64,000 nt of DNA, taken from positions 1-64,000 of the forward strand of contig NZ_LXEV01000031.1 in assembly GCF_001654965.1 (NCBI RefSeq), read 5' to 3'. Numbering within the stretch: position 1 is the stretch's first letter; each line of letters opens with the position of its first letter. The translations under genes and the position numbers were made by a program. This DNA is from Proteus hauseri ATCC 700826 (GTDB taxonomy: Bacteria; Pseudomonadota; Gammaproteobacteria; Enterobacterales; Enterobacteriaceae). The notes below the pieces were generated by a model. It saw only the letters and a list, made by a program, of their open reading frames with translations. It did not search any database and was not told the DNA's origin. Positions 11,401-21,109 of this stretch are shown piece after piece.

Positions 11401-11497
11401 TAGAGATGGACTCTCCCGAAGTCAAGCTTCGCACTATTTATTGATGACTCCGTCATGTTACTCTCGTTATTCCTTCTCGTTTTTATGAGCTACAGGA

Positions 11498-11525
11498 CTT
11501 GGAGTATGAAAATAGTATGAAGTTC
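11498..11525 (-). promoter_or_regulatory. Probable sigma-E autoregulatory promoter of rpoE
   Basis: The minus strand reads GAACTT, 16 bp, then TCCAAG. This fits the sigma-E pattern GGAACTT-N15/16-TCTRA closely at -35 and partly at -10. It lies about 100 bp before the rpoE start. Autoregulation is known in E. coli; its use here is inferred. Confidence 0.45.
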
Positions 11526-11693
11526 AATTCAATCATTATTATAAGAGATGAATCACAAAAAAATCGTTGTTGTAATCACCAACCAAAATGCAATTTGCCA
11601 ATAAAAACACGACAACACAATGATATAATTAAAAAATATACTTTTATTTACAACAATATATAAAATCTTAAATAAGGTAATAATAAATATACT

Positions 11694-12449
11694 TTAGTAA
11701 TATAAATAAAAATCTGTTACCCATGTTCGAAACTCATCTGTGTAATGACCGTCGCTATTACGAATAATAAGCTCATCAATACTACAGTTTATTGTTTCTC
11801 GGTTTTGTCGCTGAAATGCTAATAATATACGATGATAAGGTTTATCCGCACTATCTTTAACATTGACTCGATTAACTAAAACCCACTCTTTTTTTTGTGC
11901 TATTTCAATAAATTGCTCGCCAATAAAATAAGGCAAGACCACACAAAAAACACCATTTTCAGTAATCAGTGCTTGAGCGCTGTCAAGCAATCCGTCATGA
12001 GTCAATGTTTTGGTATAACGTGCTTGTTCTCGCACATCATCACGGCACGCAACAGCAGGCTCAAAATAAGGAGGATTACTTACTATTAAATCATAACTTT
12101 TATCTGTTTGCTGAGCATAATGATAAATATCACAATGATGAATATGAATAAGAGGATCCCACAATGATCCTTGCGCATTCTCCATTGCCTGTAAAGCTGC
12201 TTGTTCATCAAGTTCAATACCGTCAATAAACTCTGCTTGAACCGCTCGTTGAGCAAGCATCAAAGTAATAAGCCCGCTACCAGTTCCAATATCCAGTATT
12301 GTTTTTACTCCTTCGATAGGTGCCCATGCTCCAAGCAAAACGCCATCAGTACCCACTTTCATTGCACATTTATCATGAGCAACAAAAAATTGTTTAAAGG
12401 TAAAGCCACCTTTACGTAACCCTTCTTTTTTTACTTTTTTATGATTCAT
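11694..12449 (-). CDS. trmN6: tRNA1(Val) (adenine-37-N6)-methyltransferase
   Basis: This YfiC/TrmN6-type enzyme methylates N6 of adenosine 37 in tRNA1(Val) using S-adenosylmethionine. The 251-residue protein has the Rossmann SAM motif ILDIGTGSGLITLMLAQ near residue 50 and the catalytic NPPYF motif near residue 128, typical of N6-adenine methyltransferases. It is divergent from srmB, as in E. coli, but its other neighbour is rpoE rather than nadB. Confidence 0.95.
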   Translation of the reverse strand: MNHKKVKKEGLRKGGFTFKQFFVAHDKCAMKVGTDGVLLGAWAPIEGVKTILDIGTGSGLITLMLAQRAVQAEFIDGIELDEQAALQAMENAQGSLWDPLIHIHHCDIYHYAQQTDKSYDLIVSNPPYFEPAVACRDDVREQARYTKTLTHDGLLDSAQALITENGVFCVVLPYFIGEQFIEIAQKKEWVLVNRVNVKDSADKPYHRILLAFQRQNRETINCSIDELIIRNSDGHYTDEFRTWVTDFYLYY

Positions 12450-12714
12450 TTATTTACTCTGTTTATTCTTATAGCTTTCTCTTTATCCATCCTTATCATT
12501 CCATGTCATTGGAAAAGAGATATATGGTAAGATAGTGCTTTATCTTGTCGCTATCTTAACATTAATATTTTTGTATACGTGTCTGGTTATTTACATTAAG
12601 CCCAAAAACATCGAATACCATTAGCAATCTCTATTATATAATGTGATAGCGGTAAATCCTCTGGCTTTTAGCGGGGGATAATGTCAAAATCCGCGCCCTA
12701 AACAGAGGTATACA

Positions 12715-14070
12715 ATGACAGCCACTACATTTTCCAGTCTTGAACTTGATGAAAGTTTATTGACCGCACTAGAAGAAAAAGGATATCACCGTCCTACCGT
12801 AATTCAGGCAAGCGCCATTCCAGCAGCAATGGACGGCCGTGATATTTTAGGTTCTGCACCAACAGGTACAGGTAAAACTGCGGCATTCTTATTACCAGCA
12901 ATTCAACACTTGCTTGATTATCCTCGTAAGAAATCAGGCCCGCCACGTATTCTTATTTTGACACCAACTCGTGAACTAGCAATGCAAGTTGCAGATCAAG
13001 CAAAAGAATTAAGTGCGCACACACATTTAGACATCGCAACCATTACTGGCGGTGTTGCTTATATGAATCACGCTGAAGTATTTAGCGAAAACCAAGATAT
13101 TGTTGTTGCAACAACAGGACGCTTATTACAATACATCAAAGAAGAAAACTTTGATTGCCGCGCTGTTGAAATACTCATTTTAGATGAAGCAGACCGTATG
13201 TTAGATATGGGCTTTGCTAACGATATCGAAACTATCGCGGGAGAAACACGCTGGCGTAAACAGACTCTACTGTTTTCAGCAACCCTCGAAGGCAATGCTA
13301 TTGTTGATTTTGCACAACGTATCCTGAATGAACCTGTTGAATTAAACGCCGATCCATCTCGTCGTGAACGTAAAAAAATCCAACAGTTTTATTATCATGC
13401 CGATAATGTTGAGCATAAAACAGCATTACTCGCACACTTACTCAAACAAGAAGATGTCAAAAAATCCGTCGTTTTTGTTCGTAAAAGAGAGCGAGTAAGA
13501 GAGCTGGTCACCGCATTAGAAAAGCAAGGTATAAAATCAAGCTACCTTGAAGGTGAAATGGCACAAACACAGCGTACTGATGCCATTAAACGCTTAGAAT
13601 CAGGTCAGATGAATGTACTTGTTGCAACTGATGTTGCTTCTCGTGGACTTGACTTAGACGATATCACCCACGTATTTAACTTTGACTTACCACGTACAGC
13701 CGATGTTTATTTGCACCGCATAGGTCGAACTGCTCGTGCAGGACGTAAAGGTATTGCGATTTCATTGGTAGAAGCTCACGACTATCCATTACTGGGTAAA
13801 ATTGGTCGTTATGTGCAAGAACCCATTAAATACCGTGTTGTTGCAGAGCTACGCCCTGAGACTAAAGCACCGGCTGAAAAGACCTCGTTTAAACCGTCTA
13901 AAAAAGTGCTTGCTAAACGCAAAGCCAAAAAAGACGAAGAGAAAAAAGCCCCTAAAGTTAAAGTGCGTACTCGTGATCGCAAAAATGTTGGTAAACGCCG
14001 CAAAGCATCTAACGAAGTTTCAGCAAAAGAGGCTACTGTCGTAACCAAACAAAATACTGAAACAGAGTAA
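12715..14070 (+). CDS. srmB: DEAD-box RNA helicase SrmB
   Basis: SrmB is an ATP-dependent RNA helicase that acts early in 50S ribosome assembly. The 451-residue protein shows the Q motif, Walker A APTGTGKT, DEAD (about residues 156-159), SAT and HRIGRTARAG, followed by a lysine- and arginine-rich C-terminal tail from about residue 385. A GAGG ribosome binding site precedes the ATG. A good terminator follows. Confidence 0.97.
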   Translation: MTATTFSSLELDESLLTALEEKGYHRPTVIQASAIPAAMDGRDILGSAPTGTGKTAAFLLPAIQHLLDYPRKKSGPPRILILTPTRELAMQVADQAKELSAHTHLDIATITGGVAYMNHAEVFSENQDIVVATTGRLLQYIKEENFDCRAVEILILDEADRMLDMGFANDIETIAGETRWRKQTLLFSATLEGNAIVDFAQRILNEPVELNADPSRRERKKIQQFYYHADNVEHKTALLAHLLKQEDVKKSVVFVRKRERVRELVTALEKQGIKSSYLEGEMAQTQRTDAIKRLESGQMNVLVATDVASRGLDLDDITHVFNFDLPRTADVYLHRIGRTARAGRKGIAISLVEAHDYPLLGKIGRYVQEPIKYRVVAELRPETKAPAEKTSFKPSKKVLAKRKAKKDEEKKAPKVKVRTRDRKNVGKRRKASNEVSAKEATVVTKQNTETE

Positions 14071-14103
14071 GTTTACAACTAAGTAACTCAATTACCTCTT
14101 ATT

Positions 14104-14138
14104 AAAAGCCGTAACTATTCAATAGCTACGGCTTTTTT
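14104..14138 (+). terminator. Intrinsic terminator of srmB
   Basis: AGCCGTA pairs with TACGGCT, the stem continues through CTAT/ATAG with one bulge, and six T follow. It lies about 35 bp past the srmB stop. Confidence 0.85.
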
Positions 14139-14185
14139 ATTACTTACTATTACGTCAATAAAAATTAATCGACATATTAAAACGT

Positions 14186-14217
14186 AAAAAACCCGATATT
14201 ATTCATATCGGGTTTTA
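14186..14217 (-). terminator. Intrinsic terminator of grcA
   Basis: AACCCGATAT pairs with ATATCGGGTT around a 5-nt loop, with a T run on the minus strand just past the grcA stop. It may also work in the other direction for srmB. Confidence 0.8.
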
Positions 14218-14255
14218 TTTAGACTGATAGCTATTTGCTATTATTGTGCAGTAAA

Positions 14256-14639
14256 TTACAGACTTTCTGTGAAAGTACGAGTAATTACATCACGTTGTTG
14301 TTCTGGAGTCAGTGAGTTAAAACGTACTGCATAACCAGAAACACGAATAGTCAGCTGAGGATATTTCTCAGGATTATTTACAGCGTCTTCCAATGTTTCT
14401 CGGCTTAATACGTTAACGTTAAGATGCTGACCACCTTCAACACGTACAACAGGTTTAGATTCAACCGGTACTTCACGGTACTCGATATCACCTAGCTCTT
14501 TACGGTTAATCACTTGGCCTTCTTCAAAGCCTTTTTTAGCACAGATGCAACGAGCTTCGCCGTTCTCATCATCTAATAACCAGAAAGAATGTAATAAATC
14601 GTCGTTATCTGCTTTAGTAATTTGGATACCAGTAATCAT
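14256..14639 (-). CDS. grcA: Autonomous glycyl radical cofactor GrcA
   Basis: GrcA (YfiD) is a small glycyl-radical protein that can replace the damaged C-terminus of pyruvate formate-lyase after oxygen exposure. The C-terminal half carries the glycyl-radical signature [10 protein letters not shown], where the Gly holds the radical. The 127-residue product starts at ATG 14639, with a strong GGAGG ribosome binding site; a longer frame to 14660 lacks support. The upstream region has a perfect FNR site, so expression should rise without oxygen. Confidence 0.96.
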   Translation of the reverse strand: MITGIQITKADNDDLLHSFWLLDDENGEARCICAKKGFEEGQVINRKELGDIEYREVPVESKPVVRVEGGQHLNVNVLSRETLEDAVNNPEKYPQLTIRVSGYAVRFNSLTPEQQRDVITRTFTESL

Positions 14640-14724
14640 TTCGACCTCCATCATGGGCACAAAATCAAATTCCGAACTCGTATCAGAACTTGGGTATTTG
14701 GTCTAACCAATGTTTCTTCTTACT

Positions 14725-14766
14725 TATATACCAGTATAAATAGCGTTATTCTTTGATTAATATCAA
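14725..14766 (-). promoter_or_regulatory. FNR-activated class II promoter of grcA
   Basis: TTGAT-TAAT-ATCAA at 14753-14766 is an exact FNR consensus palindrome. On the minus strand TATATA at 14730-14725 lies where a -10 should be if the FNR site is centred at -41.5. The spacing is typical of class II activation, as known for E. coli yfiD. Confidence 0.8.
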
Positions 14767-14969
14767 TAAAATTCATAAGTGTTTTATGGATGCAAGCGCA
14801 AAGTCTTGTTTTAAATCAATAATCACTTTCTGTGTATTTGAAATTTTTTTGTAAATTTCCAAAAAAAAGTTGAAGAAGTAATAAGTTTTAATTTTTATGC
14901 GGGATTGTTTTCTTTCCACTTCTGAAGTCGGTAAGCTTAGTAATAAGATATCAATAAGGATTTTATATT

Positions 14970-15650
14970 ATGACTACACCACTAACCTGGCACGATGTTA
15001 TCGGAACCGAAAAAGAAAAACCGTATTTTCTGCAAATATTGACACAGGTCTCACAGCAACGAGAAGCAGGGAAGATAATTTATCCACCACAAGAAGATAT
15101 TTTTAATGCTTTTCGCTTCACACCTTTTAATAACGTTAATGTGGTTATTTTAGGGCAAGACCCTTACCACGGTCCTAATCAAGCTCATGGTCTCTCTTTT
15201 TCTGTACGTCCAGGCGTGCCAGCCCCCCCTTCATTAGTAAATATGTATAAAGAATTAGAAAAAGAATATCCTGATTTCAAACGCCCTAATCATGGTTATT
15301 TGGAAAGTTGGGCACAACAAGGTGTTCTACTACTCAATACCGTATTAACTGTTGAAAAAGGCCAAGCACATTCTCATGCTAATTTTGGCTGGGAAATTTT
15401 TACTGATGCTGTTATTGAACAAATCAATCAACGCAGAGAAGGTGTTGTTTTCTTACTTTGGGGGGCTCATGCTCAGAAAAAAGGTCGTTTTATTGATACA
15501 GACAAACATTTTGTCTTAAAAGCACCGCACCCATCACCATTATCGGCTCATAGAGGTTTTTTAGGCTGTGGCCATTTCAAACAAACAAACGACATACTAC
15601 AGCAACAAGGCCGAACCCCAATTAATTGGTTTTTAGATCCCATCGCTTAA
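14970..15650 (+). CDS. ung: Uracil-DNA glycosylase
   Basis: Ung removes uracil from DNA, the first step of base excision repair after cytosine deamination or dUMP incorporation. The 226-residue protein has the water-activating loop [17 protein letters not shown] near residue 64 and the [11 protein letters not shown] motif near residue 188. It is divergent from grcA and followed by a strong shared terminator with grpE. Confidence 0.98.
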   Translation: MTTPLTWHDVIGTEKEKPYFLQILTQVSQQREAGKIIYPPQEDIFNAFRFTPFNNVNVVILGQDPYHGPNQAHGLSFSVRPGVPAPPSLVNMYKELEKEYPDFKRPNHGYLESWAQQGVLLLNTVLTVEKGQAHSHANFGWEIFTDAVIEQINQRREGVVFLLWGAHAQKKGRFIDTDKHFVLKAPHPSPLSAHRGFLGCGHFKQTNDILQQQGRTPINWFLDPIA

Positions 15651-15658
15651 TAGCTACA

Positions 15659-15700
15659 GCCGCACAATATTAAGATCATAGATATTGTGCGGCTTTATTC
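15659..15700. terminator. Bidirectional terminator between ung and grpE
   Basis: GCCGCACAATAT pairs exactly with ATATTGTGCGGC around an 11-nt loop. It lies between the convergent ends of ung and grpE and has T-rich flanks. Confidence 0.8.
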
Positions 15701-15707
15701 ATTGATA

Positions 15708-16319
15708 TTATTTAGAAACAATAACCATAGCTGGACGTAATAAACGACCGTTTAAGGTATATCCTTTCTGCATGACATCAACAACATGATTAGCATCATG
15801 AGCTGGGCTATCAATTAATGTCATCGCTTGGTGTACTTCAGGGTTAAAGACCACATTTTTTTCGTCAACCACTTCAATACCAAACTTATGAACAGCATCT
15901 AAGAATGATTTTAAGGTTAACTCTAAACCTTCAATCATTGGTTTTAACTGTTCATTGTCGTGATCAGCGGCAGATAATGCACGCTCTAAGTTATCTAGTA
16001 CTGGCAATAACTCATTAGAAAACTTTTCAAGTGCAAATTTATGCGCCTTTTCGACATCTTGTTGTGTACGACGACGAATATTTTCTACTTCAGCTTGAGC
16101 GCGGATCATCGCTTCACGTTCTGTTTTTTGCGATAATTGCAGTTGCTCTTCTAAATCAGCAACACGCGCTAACGCAACAACTAACTCGGCTTGTGCATCA
16201 AAGTCAGCCTGAGTTTCTTCTGTTGTTGCTTGTTCTTTCGGCTCATTCATTGCAGATTCCATTCCTTCATTTTCTTTTGAGACTTGCTCTTCATGTACAT
16301 TTTGTTCTTTACTACTCAT
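15708..16319 (-). CDS. grpE: Nucleotide exchange factor GrpE
   Basis: GrpE drives ADP release from DnaK in the DnaK-DnaJ-GrpE chaperone cycle. The 203-residue protein has an acidic N-terminus, a long coiled coil (about residues 45-110) and the C-terminal beta domain ending [13 protein letters not shown]. The ATG at 16319 is chosen because the GGAG site is 7 bases upstream; it directly abuts the other ATG at 16325. A sigma-32 promoter lies just upstream. It is divergent from nadK. Confidence 0.96.
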   Translation of the reverse strand: MSSKEQNVHEEQVSKENEGMESAMNEPKEQATTEETQADFDAQAELVVALARVADLEEQLQLSQKTEREAMIRAQAEVENIRRRTQQDVEKAHKFALEKFSNELLPVLDNLERALSAADHDNEQLKPMIEGLELTLKSFLDAVHKFGIEVVDEKNVVFNPEVHQAMTLIDSPAHDANHVVDVMQKGYTLNGRLLRPAMVIVSK

Positions 16320-16364
16320 GAACATCTCCGCGTAGTTTTAGTATTCATCTTCATATTTAGTTTA

Positions 16365-16392
16365 TTATGGGGATCAATAAACGGGTTTCAAG
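16365..16392 (-). promoter_or_regulatory. Sigma-32 heat-shock promoter of grpE
   Basis: The minus strand reads CTTGAAA at 16392-16386, 13 bp, then CCCCATAA at 16372-16365. This is the full heat-shock consensus, about 45 bp before the grpE start. Confidence 0.88.
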
Positions 16393-16419
16393 GAATTGGC
16401 GCAAAACGAGGGTAAAAAA

Positions 16420-17319
16420 ATGCCAGATAATACCGTAACGGAAGAAAAACACTTTAAATGCATTGGCATTGTCGGACATCCCCGCCATCCTGAAGCACTT
16501 TCAACTCATGAAATGCTTTATCATTGGCTTAAAGATAAAGACTATGAGGTCATCATTGACACTCAAGTGGCTCAAGAGCTAAAGCTTGAAAATGCATGGA
16601 TGGGCGATTTAACCCAAGTTGGTAAAGCCGCAGACCTTGTTATTGTTGTTGGTGGTGATGGTAATATGTTAGGCGCTGCTCGTGTATTGTCACGTTATAA
16701 TATCAAAGTTATTGGTGTTAATCGGGGTAATTTAGGCTTTTTGACTGACCTTGATCCTGATAATGCCTTACAACAACTTACCGATGTATTAGCAGGCCAT
16801 TACCGTGAAGAAAAACGTTTTTTACTTGAAGCTCGCGTTTGTGCGGCAGGAGAAAGAACACGCATAGGCACAGCTATTAACGAAGTTGTTCTTCATCCCG
16901 GAAAAGTCGCTCATATGATTGAATTTGAGGTCTATATTGACGACCGTTTTGCCTTTTCACAACGTTCTGATGGCTTAATTATTGCGACACCGACAGGCTC
17001 TACTGCCTATTCACTTTCAGCTGGAGGCCCTATTCTTACACCAAACCTTGATGCAATTGCTTTAGTGCCTATGTTTCCACACACCCTATCAGCTCGCCCT
17101 TTAGTTATTAGCAGCGATAGCCAAATTCGGTTGAAATTTTCTCAAACCAATATCGATTATGAAGTCAGTTGCGATAGCCAATTAGTTTTACCTATTAAAG
17201 AAGGTGACGAAGTCATTATTAAACGTAGCCGGCAAAAACTAAATTTAGTACACCCTAATGATTATAATTATTTTAATACTCTCAGTTCAAAATTAGGCTG
17301 GTCAAAAAAAATGTTCTGA
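16420..17319 (+). CDS. nadK: NAD kinase
   Basis: NadK phosphorylates NAD to NADP. The product is 299 residues from the ATG at 16420; the frame extends back to a TTG at 16396, but ATG 16420 has GAGGG upstream and fits relatives. The GGDGN motif with the catalytic Asp is near residue 80, and [15 protein letters not shown] near 190 is the conserved NAD-binding segment. It lies between grpE and recN, as in E. coli. Confidence 0.97.
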   Translation: MPDNTVTEEKHFKCIGIVGHPRHPEALSTHEMLYHWLKDKDYEVIIDTQVAQELKLENAWMGDLTQVGKAADLVIVVGGDGNMLGAARVLSRYNIKVIGVNRGNLGFLTDLDPDNALQQLTDVLAGHYREEKRFLLEARVCAAGERTRIGTAINEVVLHPGKVAHMIEFEVYIDDRFAFSQRSDGLIIATPTGSTAYSLSAGGPILTPNLDAIALVPMFPHTLSARPLVISSDSQIRLKFSQTNIDYEVSCDSQLVLPIKEGDEVIIKRSRQKLNLVHPNDYNYFNTLSSKLGWSKKMF

Positions 17320-17340
17320 TTTTTGTGCCTCACTACTTTA

Positions 17341-17378
17341 CTGTATAAAAAACCAGTTTATACTGTATGCAATTACAG
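17341..17378 (+). promoter_or_regulatory. Two LexA boxes upstream of recN
   Basis: CTG-N10-CAG occurs at 17341-17356 and again at 17363-17378, 22 bp centre to centre, about two helical turns. Both show the TGTAT-type AT-rich core. They lie 29-66 bp before the recN start, so recN should be strongly SOS-controlled, as in E. coli. Confidence 0.88.
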
Positions 17379-17406
17379 TTATGTTTTTATACACAGGAGA
17401 GGCACT

Positions 17407-19068
17407 ATGCTGACTCAATTAACTATTAGTCATTTTGCCATAGTCCGTGAACTTGAAATCGATTTCTCTGGTGGAATGACCACAATTACAGGTGAAACAG
17501 GCGCAGGTAAATCTATCGCAATAGATGCTTTGGGTTTATGTCTAGGAAACCGTGGTGATGCTAATATGGTGCGCTCTGGAGCTACCAGAGCCGATTTATG
17601 TGCGCGCTTTTCACTCTCCGATACACCATCAGCGAAAAAATGGTTAGAAGAACATCACCTTGATGATCATAACGAATGTCTACTCAGACGAACTATCTCT
17701 ACCGATGGCCGTTCTCGTGGTTTTATTAACGGTACCTCAGTACCACTCTCTCAATTACGAGAACTCGGTTCGCTGCTCATTCAAATTCATGGCCAACATG
17801 CTCACCAACAATTATTAGAGCCTCGTTATCAAAAACACCTTCTTGATATTTATGCTAATGAACCCGCATTACTGAAAAAAATGAAGTTGTCTTACCAAAC
17901 ATGGCACCAAAGCTGCCAAACTTTAGCTGCGTTTCAGCAACAATCATTAGAACGAGAAGCGAGGCAACAGCTTATTGATTACCATTTAAAAGAACTTAAT
18001 GAGTTTCAACCTATTCAAGGCGAATATCCAGAATTAGATCAAGAATATAAACGACTATCAAACTGTGGGCAGTTTTTGAGTTTAAGCCAAAATAGCTTAC
18101 AAATTTTAAGCGAAAATGAAGAACAAAATATTCTTAGTATGCTTAACCTCGTTAAACACGAAATAACAGAGCTGACCTCAATGGAGAGCCAATTTAATTC
18201 GTTACTTGATATGCTAGAAGATGCCACTATCCAAATTAGCGAAGTAAGTGATGAACTACGCCATTACAGTGATAAATTAGAAATGGATCCTAATCGTCTC
18301 TTTGAGCTTGAAAAACGTATCGCAAAATATATTAGTTTGTCTCGCAAACACAGAGTCACGCCAGAAGAACTGTATGAGCTCCACCAGCAACTTATTGAAG
18401 AAAAAAATGCACTATTACGCCAGAACGATGATTGCGAGATATTAATTGAACAAGTAAAGCACGACCATATTGCTGCATTAGAAGTTGCCAAAGAACTACA
18501 TCAAGTACGCCAGCAATACGCAAATGAACTAAGCAAACTAATCACAAATAGTATGCACCAACTATCAATGCCTCATGGTTATTTGACTGTCGATACTTTT
18601 TTTGATGACACATCACTACAAATTGATGGTGCAACCAAAGTTGAATTTAATGTCACAACCAACCCAGGACAACCACATCAAGCGCTTTCAAAAGTGGCAT
18701 CTGGTGGTGAGCTTTCGCGTATCGCATTAGCAATCCAAGTGATTACTGCAAAAAAAATGGACACACCAGCACTTATTTTTGATGAAGTTGATGTCGGTAT
18801 TAGTGGCCCTACAGCAGCAATTGTTGGTAAATTATTACGTGAACTTGGTGAATCAACGCAAGTTATGTGTGTAACCCACTTACCTCAAGTTGCAGGCTGT
18901 GGTCATCAGCACTATTTTGTAAATAAAGAAACAAACGGTGAAGAAACAGAAACCTCTATGAAACTGTTATCTAAAAAAGAGCGTCTTCAAGAGTTGGCTC
19001 GTTTATTAGCAGGCAGCGAAGTAACAAAAAACACCTTAGCAAATGCAAAAGATTTGTTGGCAGCGTAA
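17407..19068 (+). CDS. recN: DNA repair protein RecN
   Basis: RecN is an SMC-like ATPase that acts in double-strand break repair. The 553-residue protein starts at ATG 17407, preceded by AGGAGAGG; the frame extends to 17323 but across the LexA boxes. Walker A GETGAGKS is at about residues 30-37, a long coiled coil fills the middle, and the ABC signature [11 protein letters not shown] and Walker [11 protein letters not shown] are near residues 437 and 458. Expression should be SOS-induced. Confidence 0.97.
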   Translation: MLTQLTISHFAIVRELEIDFSGGMTTITGETGAGKSIAIDALGLCLGNRGDANMVRSGATRADLCARFSLSDTPSAKKWLEEHHLDDHNECLLRRTISTDGRSRGFINGTSVPLSQLRELGSLLIQIHGQHAHQQLLEPRYQKHLLDIYANEPALLKKMKLSYQTWHQSCQTLAAFQQQSLEREARQQLIDYHLKELNEFQPIQGEYPELDQEYKRLSNCGQFLSLSQNSLQILSENEEQNILSMLNLVKHEITELTSMESQFNSLLDMLEDATIQISEVSDELRHYSDKLEMDPNRLFELEKRIAKYISLSRKHRVTPEELYELHQQLIEEKNALLRQNDDCEILIEQVKHDHIAALEVAKELHQVRQQYANELSKLITNSMHQLSMPHGYLTVDTFFDDTSLQIDGATKVEFNVTTNPGQPHQALSKVASGGELSRIALAIQVITAKKMDTPALIFDEVDVGISGPTAAIVGKLLRELGESTQVMCVTHLPQVAGCGHQHYFVNKETNGEETETSMKLLSKKERLQELARLLAGSEVTKNTLANAKDLLAA

Positions 19069-19181
19069 CGATTAACAAACTTTTATTGATATTTAAGGTC
19101 ATAGGCAGAGCGTGAAAGGTTTTCAATTGCTGCGTTGTCGATTATCATCGTCACTATGACCCTAAAAGGAATGTAATAACC

Positions 19182-19544
19182 ATGCGTTTTAAACTGTTAA
19201 AAGTTGCCGCTTTATCTTTAGTCGTAATGACTTCAGGTTGCTCTATGTTTGAGAGACTGGTTTATCACCCAGATATCAATCAGGGAAATTATTTAACGCC
19301 AGCTGAAGTTGCAAAAGTTCAGCAAGGAATGACACAACAGCAGGTTCAATTTGCCCTTGGCACACCAATGCTTAAAGATCCTTTCGGAAGCCAAATTTGG
19401 TATTATGTTTTCCGTGAAGAACCTGGCCATGAAAAAGTACGCCAAGAAACGCTCACTTTGACTTTTGATAGCAATGGCATTCTGACGAAGATAGAAAAAC
19501 AAGGAAATATGCCAAGTTTTTCAAATCAGGCAGGCAAAGAGTAA
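19182..19544 (+). CDS. bamE: Outer membrane assembly lipoprotein BamE
   Basis: BamE (SmpA) is a lipoprotein of the Bam complex, which folds beta-barrel proteins into the outer membrane. The 120-residue precursor has a lipoprotein signal with the lipidated Cys at residue 20 (TSGC), then the SmpA/OmlA domain with [14 protein letters not shown] and the [11 protein letters not shown] stretch. It follows recN as a separate unit and ends at a good terminator. Confidence 0.96.
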   Translation: MRFKLLKVAALSLVVMTSGCSMFERLVYHPDINQGNYLTPAEVAKVQQGMTQQQVQFALGTPMLKDPFGSQIWYYVFREEPGHEKVRQETLTLTFDSNGILTKIEKQGNMPSFSNQAGKE

Positions 19545-19576
19545 TATTTAAACGATAGTAATCGGCAAAATGAATT

Positions 19577-19614
19577 GCACCCCATACGTTAATTAACGAT
19601 GGGGTGTGTTTTAT
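19577..19614. terminator. Terminator after bamE
   Basis: CACCCCAT pairs with ATGGGGTG around the self-complementary ACGTTAATTAACG, followed by a short T-rich run. It lies between bamE and the convergent rnfH. Confidence 0.7.
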
Positions 19615-19690
19615 TGCAGATAATTAATTATTTAATCAATAAAACTAAAACACAGAACACCACTAACAAAAGCATTATTACAATAATCTA

Positions 19691-19984
19691 TTACTCTGCT
19701 TTTTGGCGTGCTTTTTCTGCGCGTTTACGGCGCATTTCTTTAGGATCTGCTATTAATGGGCGATAGATTTCAACTCGATCTCCCTCTCTCACATTATCCG
19801 TCAATTTAGCAGGGCGACTATAAACGCCTACTTTATTCTTTTTTAAATCAATATCATTACAAATCATTAAGATATTTGATGCGATAATGGCATCTTCAAC
19901 AGTATCCCCTTCTGTTAATTCAACAGGGATAAGATACTGTTTATCTGGTAACGCATAAGTTACCTCGACCCATATTTTAGTCAC
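19691..19984 (-). CDS. rnfH: RnfH-family ubiquitin-like protein
   Basis: A 97-residue protein of the RnfH family (UPF0125, E. coli YfjF) with a beta-grasp, ubiquitin-like fold. Conserved segments include [11 protein letters not shown] at the N-terminus and [10 protein letters not shown] plus [22 protein letters not shown] at the end. Its molecular job is poorly known. It overlaps ratA by 8 bases, the RatAB toxin-antitoxin-like gene pair, although toxin activity of this pair is disputed. Confidence 0.92.
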   Translation of the reverse strand: MTKIWVEVTYALPDKQYLIPVELTEGDTVEDAIIASNILMICNDIDLKKNKVGVYSRPAKLTDNVREGDRVEIYRPLIADPKEMRRKRAEKARQKAE

Positions 19985-20411
19985 GATAGATCTCTTTCGC
20001 TCGTTGAGTAAATGCCTGCACCATATTATTGGTTAATTCTTTAAAAATACGACCAAAGGCTAACTCAACTAATTTATTTGTGAACTCAAAGTCTAACTGA
20101 AACTCGACCTTACAAGCATTATCATCTAATGCGGTAAATACCCATCCTCCCGTGAGTTTACGAAAGGGGCCATCAACAAGACGCATATCAACTCGTTCAT
20201 TTGTCTTTAAAAAATTATGGGTAGTAAATGTTTTACTGATACCCGCTTTAGAGACCTGAACTGATGCAATCATTTCTTCTGGTGTGCTTTTGATCAGTTT
20301 ACTTCCAACGCATCCTGGTAGAAAATCAGGATAAGTGAGAACATCATTCACCAGTATAAACATTTGCTCTGCGCTAAAAGGGACTAGAGCAGATCGGCTA
20401 ATCTGAGGCAT
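19977..20411 (-). CDS. ratA: RatA / YfjG, START-like coenzyme Q-binding family protein
   Basis: A 144-residue START/Bet v 1-like protein of the COQ10 family. It begins [17 protein letters not shown] and includes the pattern [15 protein letters not shown]. coli RatA has been reported to bind 50S subunits and block 70S formation; homologues elsewhere bind ubiquinone. Which role applies here cannot be told. It overlaps rnfH and is divergent from smpB. Confidence 0.92.
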   Translation of the reverse strand: MPQISRSALVPFSAEQMFILVNDVLTYPDFLPGCVGSKLIKSTPEEMIASVQVSKAGISKTFTTHNFLKTNERVDMRLVDGPFRKLTGGWVFTALDDNACKVEFQLDFEFTNKLVELAFGRIFKELTNNMVQAFTQRAKEIYRD

Positions 20412-20567
20412 AGTTATTCCTGTACGACAACACTGTGTGGGATCATATCATTGAACAGTGGCTAAATAAAAATCTAATGGAATATAGCTCAATTTTTATG
20501 CAATTGAAAAGAAAACAGTCGGTTAAATGATTTCTTTCTGTTGCTCATACGGTATAATGTGGACATT

Positions 20568-21050
20568 ATGACAAAGAAAAAATCACACAAACCTGGTTCT
20601 GCGACTATTGCGCTAAATAAACGTGCTCGCCATGAATATTTCATCGAAGATGAGATAGAAGCGGGTCTGTCGTTACAAGGCTGGGAAGTTAAATCACTGC
20701 GTGCGGGTAAAGCAAACATCAGTGATAGCTACGTTGTTATGCGTGATGGCGAAGCTTATCTTTTTGGTGCCAATATCACACCGTTGAATGTTGCATCAAG
20801 CCATGTAGTTTGTGATCCAACACGTACTCGTAAACTGTTATTAAAACAACGCGAACTTGATTCACTTTATGGTCAAATAAACCGTGATGGTTACACCGTT
20901 GTTGCTCTTTCGCTTTATTGGAAGAATGCGTGGTGTAAAATTAAGGTTGGTGTTGCTAAAGGTAAGAAAGACCACGATAAGCGAGACACGATCAAAGATC
21001 GTGAGTGGAAATTAGACAAAGCAAGAATTATGAAAAATGCTAATCGCTAA
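20568..21050 (+). CDS. smpB: SsrA-binding protein SmpB
   Basis: SmpB binds tmRNA and delivers it to stalled ribosomes for trans-translation. The 160-residue protein is nearly collinear with E. coli Smp[35 protein letters not shown], and the basic C-terminal tail [11 protein letters not shown]. The start is ATG 20568; an in-frame TTG at 20541 lacks support. An exact TATAAT at 20553-20558 ends only 9 bases before the start, so if that is the -10 the leader is extremely short. ssrA follows 60 bp later. Confidence 0.97.
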   Translation: MTKKKSHKPGSATIALNKRARHEYFIEDEIEAGLSLQGWEVKSLRAGKANISDSYVVMRDGEAYLFGANITPLNVASSHVVCDPTRTRKLLLKQRELDSLYGQINRDGYTVVALSLYWKNAWCKIKVGVAKGKKDHDKRDTIKDREWKLDKARIMKNANR

Positions 21051-21109
21051 ATCACGTTAAGTACTAGCTATTACAAGTATTTTTCTGATATACTTGCGTT
21101 TATCAACTT

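Noticed and set aside
13802-14044. 80-codon frame within the SrmB tail, plus strand
   Set aside because: It is a +1-frame shadow of the lysine-rich SrmB C-terminus; its Lys-Leu repeats come from the underlying codons.
16031-16321. 96-codon plus-strand frame opposite grpE
   Set aside because: It is antisense to the conserved grpE coding sequence and mirrors its coiled-coil codons.
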